From: an uncultured Oscillospiraceae bacterium
Lineage (GTDB): Bacteria > Bacillota > Clostridia > Oscillospirales > Oscillospiraceae
DNA length: 9,990 nucleotides
Reading direction: 5' to 3'
Assembly (NCBI GenBank): GCA_944385645.1
Contig: CALWYA010000046.1
Coordinates: 1-9,990 of the forward strand
Shown here: positions 6,830 to 9,990 of the stretch, in pieces
Layout of the letters: every line of letters begins with the position of its first letter
Numbering within the stretch: the first letter of the stretch is position 1
Translations under genes and position numbers: made by a program
The notes under the pieces: generated by a model
Told to the model about the DNA's origin: nothing
The model's database searches: none
The model's input: the letters and a program-made list of their open reading frames with translations, nothing else

Positions 6830-8707
6830 TCAGACGCTGCCAGTTTGCTTCAAATAGACCATCAGCACCGCCACGTCCGCCGGGGAGACGCCGGACACCC
6901 GGCTGGCCTGGCCCAGATTGTGGGGGCGGATGGCCTGAAGCTTCTGCCGGGCCTCCAGCCGAAGGCCGGCGATGGACAGATAGTCCACGTCCGGCGGCAG
7001 GGGCCGCTCCTCCAGCCGGCGCATCTCCTCTACCTGCCGCAGCTGCCGGTCGATGTAGCCGGCGTACTTGACGGTGATCTCCACCTCGCTCACCACGGCG
7101 GGAGCCAACTGGGGCCGGTTCGGATCAAAGGGAGCCAGATCGGCGTAGGTGAGCCGGGGCCGGCGGAGCAGATCGGCCAGCCGGGCCCCGTTCTTCACCG
7201 GGGGCTCTCCCCGGGCTTCCAGCAGGGCGTCCAGCTCCGGAGATGGGGGCGTGCCCGCGCCCTCCAGCCGGCGCACCTCCCGGTCCACGGCGGCGTATTT
7301 CTCCTGGACCCGCTGGTACTCCTCCCGGGGGACCAGCCCCAGGGCGTACCCAATGGGGGTCAGCCGCCGGTCGGCGTTGTCCTGCCGGTGGAGCAGGCGG
7401 TACTCGGTGCGGGAGGTCATCATCCGGTAGGGCTCATTGGTGCCCTTGGTCACCAGATCGTCGATGAGCACTCCGATATATCCCTGGTCCCGGCGGAGGA
7501 CCAGGGGCTCCTTCCCCTGAATTTTCAGGGCGGCATTCACCCCGGCCACGAACCCCTGGACAGCTGCCTCCTCATAGCCGGAGGAGCCGTTGAACTGCCC
7601 CGCCCCGTACAGGCCGGAGACCACTTTTGTCTCCAGGGTGGGTTCCAGCTGGGTGGGGTCCACGCAGTCGTACTCGATGGCGTAGGCGCACCGGGTCATC
7701 TCGGCGTGCTCCAGGCCGGGGATGGTGTGGAGCATCTGAATCTGCACCTCCTCCGGGAGGGAGGAAGAGAAGCCCTGGATATACAGCTCCTCGGTGTCCA
7801 GCCCCATGGGCTCGATGAACAGCTGGTGCCGCTCCTTGTCCGGGAAGCGGTCCACCTTGGTCTCGATGGAGGGGCAGTACCGGGGGCCGATCCCCTCGAT
7901 GGTGCCGTCAAAGAGGGGGGAGCGGTCCAGGTTGGCCCGGATGATGGCGTGGGTGGCCTCGTTGGTGTAGGTGAGGTAGCACACCGCCTGATTCCGGGGG
8001 TGCTCCCGGGTGGAGAAGGAGAAGGGCTGGGCGTCCGGGTCCCCCTCCTGGAGCTGCATTTTGGAAAAATCCACCGACCGGCGGTTCACCCGGGGGGGCG
8101 TCCCTGTCTTGAACCGGCGGATGGACAGCCCCAGCCGGACCAGACACGCCGTCAGGGGCAGGGCGGCAGCCAGGCCGTCGGGCCCCGAGTCCCGGACCAC
8201 CTCCCCCACGATGGTGCGGCCCCCCAGATAGGTGCCGGTGGCCACCACGGCGGTCCTCACACGGTAGAGAGCCCCGGTGTGGGTGACCACACCGCTCACC
8301 GCCCCGCCCTGGGTGAGGATGTCCACCACCTCCGCCTGCTTGACCCACAGGTTCTCCTGGCGCTCCAGGGTGTGCTTCATGAGCTTCTGGTACTCCCGCC
8401 GGTCGGCCTGGGCCCGGAGGGACCAGACGGCGGGGCCCTTGCTCCGGTTCAGCAGCCGGTACTGGATGCAGGCCCGGTCGGCCGCCCTGCCCATCTCGCC
8501 CCCCAGGGCGTCCAGCTCCCGGACCAGGTGGCCCTTGCCGGTGCCCCCGATGGCCGGGTTGCAGGGCATGTTGCCCACGCTGTCCAGGTTGACGGTGAAG
8601 CACACCGTGCGCAGCCCCATGCGGGCGGCGGCCAGGGCGGCCTCGATGCCCGCGTGGCCCGCGCCGATCACGGCAATGTCAAATTGTCCGGCGTCGTAGG
8701 TGGTCAT
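6830..8707 (-). CDS. mnmG: tRNA uridine-5-carboxymethylaminomethyl modification enzyme MnmG (GidA)
   Basis: MnmG works with the GTPase MnmE to install the carboxymethylaminomethyl group on wobble uridine 34 of tRNAs reading codons ending in A or G, using FAD and a methylene-folate donor. The product is 625 residues, full length for the family. The FAD-binding motif GAGHAG is at residues 15-20. The family signature PCNPAIGGTGKGHLVRE includes Cys49, which I match to the catalytic-loop Cys47 of E. coli. The C-terminal helical MnmE/tRNA-binding region ends with SRVSGVSPADVAVLMVYLK. GAGGAT and AAAGGA lie just upstream of the ATG. mnmE, rsmG and parAB, common partners in Firmicutes, are absent here. 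Instead it heads a unit with a DUF7336-like gene and an MBL hydrolase, and its promoter overlaps that of tadA. Confidence 0.97.
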   Translation of the reverse strand: MTTYDAGQFDIAVIGAGHAGIEAALAAARMGLRTVCFTVNLDSVGNMPCNPAIGGTGKGHLVRELDALGGEMGRAADRACIQYRLLNRSKGPAVWSLRAQADRREYQKLMKHTLERQENLWVKQAEVVDILTQGGAVSGVVTHTGALYRVRTAVVATGTYLGGRTIVGEVVRDSGPDGLAAALPLTACLVRLGLSIRRFKTGTPPRVNRRSVDFSKMQLQEGDPDAQPFSFSTREHPRNQAVCYLTYTNEATHAIIRANLDRSPLFDGTIEGIGPRYCPSIETKVDRFPDKERHQLFIEPMGLDTEELYIQGFSSSLPEEVQIQMLHTIPGLEHAEMTRCAYAIEYDCVDPTQLEPTLETKVVSGLYGAGQFNGSSGYEEAAVQGFVAGVNAALKIQGKEPLVLRRDQGYIGVLIDDLVTKGTNEPYRMMTSRTEYRLLHRQDNADRRLTPIGYALGLVPREEYQRVQEKYAAVDREVRRLEGAGTPPSPELDALLEARGEPPVKNGARLADLLRRPRLTYADLAPFDPNRPQLAPAVVSEVEITVKYAGYIDRQLRQVEEMRRLEERPLPPDVDYLSIAGLRLEARQKLQAIRPHNLGQASRVSGVSPADVAVLMVYLKQTGSV

Positions 8708-8740
8708 ATCCTCGGTCCTTTATCTTCAAATTCGGTGGCT

Positions 8741-8769
8741 ATTGTATCACGGTTTGCCCGTTGCGGCAA
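8741..8769 (-). promoter_or_regulatory. Sigma-A promoter of mnmG
   Basis: On the minus strand TTGCCG (8764-8769) and TACAAT (8741-8746) are 17 bp apart. Transcription should start near 8734, about 27 nt before the mnmG ATG. The -35 box shares bases 8764-8766 with the -35 box of the divergent tadA promoter. Confidence 0.8.
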
Positions 8770-8789
8770 GGGGCGGGGTGTGGTATGAT
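8761..8789 (+). promoter_or_regulatory. Sigma-A promoter of tadA
   Basis: TTGCGG (8761-8766) and TATGAT (8784-8789) are separated by 17 bp. The predicted start is near 8796, giving a leader of about 100 nt. With the mnmG promoter it forms a back-to-back pair around the near-palindrome TTGCGGCAA (8761-8769). Confidence 0.78.
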
Positions 8790-8804
8790 ACAGAAGTCTC
8801 GGGG

Positions 8805-8846
8805 CGTTCCCGCCCCGCAGGGGGCGGGAACGGCAAAAATTTTTTT
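8805..8846 (+). promoter_or_regulatory. Terminator-like hairpin in the tadA leader (possible attenuator)
   Basis: A perfect 12-bp GC-rich stem (8805-8816 with 8821-8832, loop GCAG) is followed after 7 nt by seven Ts (8840-8846). It lies between the tadA promoter and its start codon. An alternative 6-bp hairpin (8801-8806 with 8811-8816) uses part of the same stem, so the two folds exclude each other. The gap between stem and T-run is longer than usual for an intrinsic terminator, which weakens the call. Confidence 0.45.
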
Positions 8847-8896
8847 AATCTGAGCACACAGAGGGTCATGAAAAGAGAGAACAGGGGGTGGGACCG

Positions 8897-9358
8897 ATGG
8901 AACACGAAAAATTTATGCGGGAGGCCCTGTCCCTGGCCCGGGAGGCCGCCCGGGACGGGGACGTGCCCGTGGGCTGCGTCATCGTCCGGGATGGGGAGAT
9001 CGTGGGCCGGGGCCGCAACCGCCGGGAGGCGGCGGGGGACGCCACCGCCCACGCGGAGGTGGAGGCCATCCGGGAGGCCTGCGCCCGGCTGGGCAGCTGG
9101 CGGCTCCACGGCTGTACTCTATACGTGACCCTGGAGCCCTGCCCCATGTGCGCCGGGGCCATCCTCAACGCCCGGATCGATGAGCTCCACTACGGGGTGA
9201 AGGAGGAGAAGTCGGGCTGCTGCGGGTCGGTGCTCAACCTGTTCGAGGAGCGGTTCAATCACCGCCCCCGGATCTACCGGGGCCCCCTGGAGGGGGAGTG
9301 CGCCCAGGTGCTCCAGGCGTTCTTTCTGGGCCTGCGGGGCCCGGAGGAACCGGGTTGA
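8897..9358 (+). CDS. tadA: tRNA-specific adenosine-34 deaminase TadA
   Basis: TadA is a zinc enzyme that deaminates adenosine to inosine at the wobble position of tRNA-Arg(ACG), letting one tRNA read CGU, CGC and CGA. The 153-residue product has the cytidine/deoxycytidylate-deaminase fold. The zinc ligands are His52 (in HAEVEA, with catalytic Glu54) and Cys82 and Cys85 (in PCPMC). The preceding VPVG segment and the ELHYGV strand are also typical. ATG 8897 is preferred to the in-frame GTG 8888 because AGGGGG is positioned 8 nt before it and overlaps that GTG. In Bacillus the gene is followed by the SRP RNA and dnaX; neither is found here. It reads divergently from mnmG. Confidence 0.95.
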   Translation: MEHEKFMREALSLAREAARDGDVPVGCVIVRDGEIVGRGRNRREAAGDATAHAEVEAIREACARLGSWRLHGCTLYVTLEPCPMCAGAILNARIDELHYGVKEEKSGCCGSVLNLFEERFNHRPRIYRGPLEGECAQVLQAFFLGLRGPEEPG

Positions 9359-9433
9359 TCCCCACTATTTTGTGTGTTCCCGCCCTCCGCAGGAAACTGT
9401 TGGACGTGGGAGCACAGAGGGGAAGGCGGAAAA

Positions 9434-9529
9434 GATTTAATTCTTTTGTAACAACTGTCCGGAACTTTTGTAACGATTCTTGGATATACTCATACTCGCA
9501 AGGCAAGAGCATCTTTTCATTCTATCCTC
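9434..9529 (+). repeat. Tandem element copy A (promoter plus RNA 5' part)
   Basis: Copy A matches copy B (9645-9739) over its whole length, almost without gaps. The first 24 bases agree at 23 positions and include TTTTGTAACAACTG. A central stretch is diverged, then TCGCAAG and a pyrimidine-rich end (TTTCATT...ATCCTC) match again. Candidate -10 box TATACT is at 9485-9490; no good -35 box is seen at the standard distance, so an activator may bind the conserved block. Confidence 0.75.
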
Positions 9530-9577
9530 CAATATCCTGGAAAGGCTGATGGGTCGTCCCATCAGTCTTTCTCTTTG
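9498..9577 (+). ncRNA. Candidate small RNA A
   Basis: The predicted transcript starts at GCAAG (9498), 8 nt after the TATACT box. It runs through a C/U-rich single-stranded stretch containing ATCCTCC and ends at a hairpin (9541-9553 with 9558-9570, 13 pairs, loop TCGT) and U-rich tail. One pair (9545/9566) is G-U on the + strand but A-C on the minus strand, supporting + strand transcription. Length would be about 75-80 nt. No open frame with a ribosome site lies inside. This is inferred from structure and from the second copy; no known RNA family was recognised. Confidence 0.42.
9541..9577 (+). terminator. Terminator hairpin of candidate RNA A
   Basis: A 13-pair stem including one G-U pair is followed by CTCTTT, and by TTTTTT at 9581-9586. 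It fits a moderate intrinsic terminator on the + strand. Confidence 0.5.
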
Positions 9578-9604
9578 CCCTTTTTTCCGGGGAGATGTGG
9601 AAAA

Positions 9605-9649
9605 GATTTGGGGATCCCGGGGAAAGCCGCCCCAAAATCCCGATGATTT
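9605..9649. repeat. Small hairpin sequence flanked by GATTT repeats
   Basis: Compared with copy A, copy B has about 40 extra bases between its GGAAAAGATTT (9599-9609; in copy A 9428-9438) and the rest of the conserved block. The extra piece is bordered by GATTT at 9605-9609 and 9645-9649 and folds on itself (9605-9613 with 9630-9639, one bulge). It may be a small insertion or a read-through terminator of RNA A. Confidence 0.4.
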
Positions 9650-9739
9650 AATCCTTTTGTAACAACTGGCGTTGGAATTGTTAATATCTTTCTTCTATCA
9701 TAGACTTCGCAAGAGACAGTTCGTTTCATTTTAATCCTC
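9645..9739 (+). repeat. Tandem element copy B (promoter plus RNA 5' part)
   Basis: This is the second copy of the element at 9434-9529. Its -10 candidate TATCAT (9696-9701) falls at exactly the same aligned position as TATACT of copy A. A -35 candidate TTGGAA (9672-9677) is 18 bp upstream. The predicted start GCAAG (9709) also aligns with copy A. Confidence 0.75.
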
Positions 9740-9794
9740 TTTTTCAACCAGAAACCCCGAGGGCCCTGGAGCAGGCCTTCGGGGTTTTTGGTTG
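9709..9794 (+). ncRNA. Candidate small RNA B
   Basis: The predicted transcript starts at 9709 with GCAAG, shares the U/C-rich AATCCTC segment with RNA A, and ends in a strong hairpin at 9746-9793. Length would be about 85 nt. The hairpins of A and B are unrelated in sequence, so only promoter and 5' half are shared. That is the pattern expected of duplicated small-RNA genes that kept regulation and targeting region. No coding frame with a ribosome site is seen. Confidence 0.45.
9746..9793 (+). terminator. Strong terminator of candidate RNA B
   Basis: The arms 9746-9765 and 9774-9793 form 20 continuous pairs if two G-U pairs (9751/9788 and 9761/9778) are allowed on the + strand; on the minus strand these would be A-C mismatches. 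Inside it, the stem ending CGGGG is directly followed by TTTTT, a standard intrinsic terminator. Confidence 0.7.
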
Positions 9795-9823
9795 TGGGAG
9801 AAAGAAACCCAGCAAAGTAAGTA

Positions 9824-9856
9824 CAGCGGGCCCCGGCTTTCGGCCGGGGCCCGCTG
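9824..9856 (-). terminator. Terminator downstream of the thiolase gene
   Basis: A perfect 14-bp GC-rich stem (9824-9837 with 9843-9856), loop of 5, begins 29 bp past the thiolase stop on the minus strand. The tail in that direction (TACTTACTTTGCTGGG) is only moderately U-rich. Confidence 0.65.
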
Positions 9857-9885
9857 CTCTGTGTCGTTCAAACTGGCGGAAAGGC

Positions 9886-9990
9886 TCAGCACTTCTCGAA
9901 GATGGTGGCGACGCCCATGCCGCCGCCGATGCACAGGGTGGCCAGGCCCTTCTTGGCCTCGGGCCGCTTGGCCATCTCGTGGAGCAGGGT
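9886..9990 (-). CDS. Acetyl-CoA acetyltransferase (thiolase), C-terminal 34 residues
   Basis: Only the end of this gene is inside the window; it continues past base 9990. The visible peptide, LLHEMAKRPEAKKGLATLCIGGGMGVATIFEKC, is the conserved thiolase C-terminus. The CIGGGMG motif contains the second active-site cysteine, which acts as acid/base in Claisen condensation. The enzyme condenses two acetyl-CoA into acetoacetyl-CoA, the first step toward butyrate in clostridia (thlA or atoB type). The subtype and neighbours lie outside the window, so no gene symbol is assigned. Confidence 0.93.
   Translation of the reverse strand, partial: TLLHEMAKRPEAKKGLATLCIGGGMGVATIFEKC

Larger units (their letters stand above)
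9359..9885. other. 527-bp region without a protein gene, holding twin repeat elements
   Basis: No open frame here has a ribosome site plus plausible protein composition. The first 70 bp show no clear signal and no strong tadA terminator. From 9434 on there are two related ~95-bp elements, each followed by a hairpin (described separately), a small hairpin between them, and finally the terminator of the opposite thiolase gene. The AT-rich composition contrasts with the flanking genes. Confidence 0.8.

Noticed and set aside
6716..8788. 690-residue open frame on the plus strand.
   Set aside because: It is antisense to mnmG and the DUF7336-like gene, has proline/glycine/leucine-biased composition and no ribosome site; mnmG has full family signatures.
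8868..8896. ATG at 8868 and GTG at 8888 as tadA-related starts.
   Set aside because: 8868 is in another frame and reads into shadow sequence; GTG 8888 overlaps the ribosome site of ATG 8897.
9480..9662. Short plus-strand open frame of 60 residues between tadA and the thiolase.
   Set aside because: It has no ribosome site and runs through the terminator hairpin and the start of the second repeat element.
9359..9885. Possible SRP RNA (ffs) or 6S RNA downstream of tadA, as in Bacillus.
   Set aside because: The SRP apical motif around GGAAGCAGCC is absent, and no long 6S-like rod with a central bubble could be drawn.
1..9990. CRISPR array, tRNA, rRNA or transposase.
   Set aside because: No regularly spaced short repeats, no tRNA T-loop pattern noticed, and no recombinase motif in any frame; the only repeats are the two pairs described.

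Overview
This window looks like a core chromosomal stretch of a GC-rich, low-oxygen Firmicute, most likely an Oscillospiraceae-type gut clostridium (Flavonifractor/Lawsonibacter-like). That placement is inferred from very GC-rich third codon positions combined with Firmicute gene content: a short two-helix SecG, strong AGGAGG-type ribosome sites, sigma-A style promoters, a clostridial lipoprotein and a butyrate-pathway thiolase. No rRNA, tRNA, CRISPR array or transposase gene is visible.

Layout from left to right. At 1-1614 (+) lies the 3' nine-tenths of typA/bipA. At 1573-1776 the last 38 bp of typA are duplicated 162 bp downstream around a GC-rich palindromic insert, resembling an attL/attR scar. 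A pair of long hairpins follows (1798-1880). At 1890-2720 (-) is an uncharacterised lipoprotein. At 2947-3636 (-) is an unrecognised AT-richer accessory gene with its own terminator. At 3721-5169 (+) is pncB, with a near-consensus promoter and terminator. At 5295-5525 (-) is secG, also with a clear promoter and terminator. At 5664-8707 (-) is a tight three-gene unit: mnmG, a small DUF7336-like protein, then an MBL-fold hydrolase. At 8897-9358 (+) is tadA, divergent from mnmG. At 9359-9885 there is a 527-bp stretch without a protein gene. At 9886-9990 (-) is the C-terminal end of an acetyl-CoA acetyltransferase.

The genes serve translation (typA, and the tRNA wobble-base enzymes MnmG and TadA), protein export (secG), NAD salvage (pncB) and carbon metabolism (thiolase). 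mnmG and tadA both act on tRNA position 34 and are fired from divergent promoters whose -35 boxes physically overlap. The tadA leader also carries a terminator-like hairpin.

The most unusual part is 9434-9795. Two diverged tandem copies of a ~95-bp element each have a nearly identical 24-bp upstream block, a -10 box at the same aligned position and a predicted transcript starting GCAAG. Each ends in a hairpin whose G-U pairs fit only the + strand RNA. I read them as twin small-RNA genes of about 75-95 nt. Everything here comes from reading the sequence; no homology search or folding program was run.
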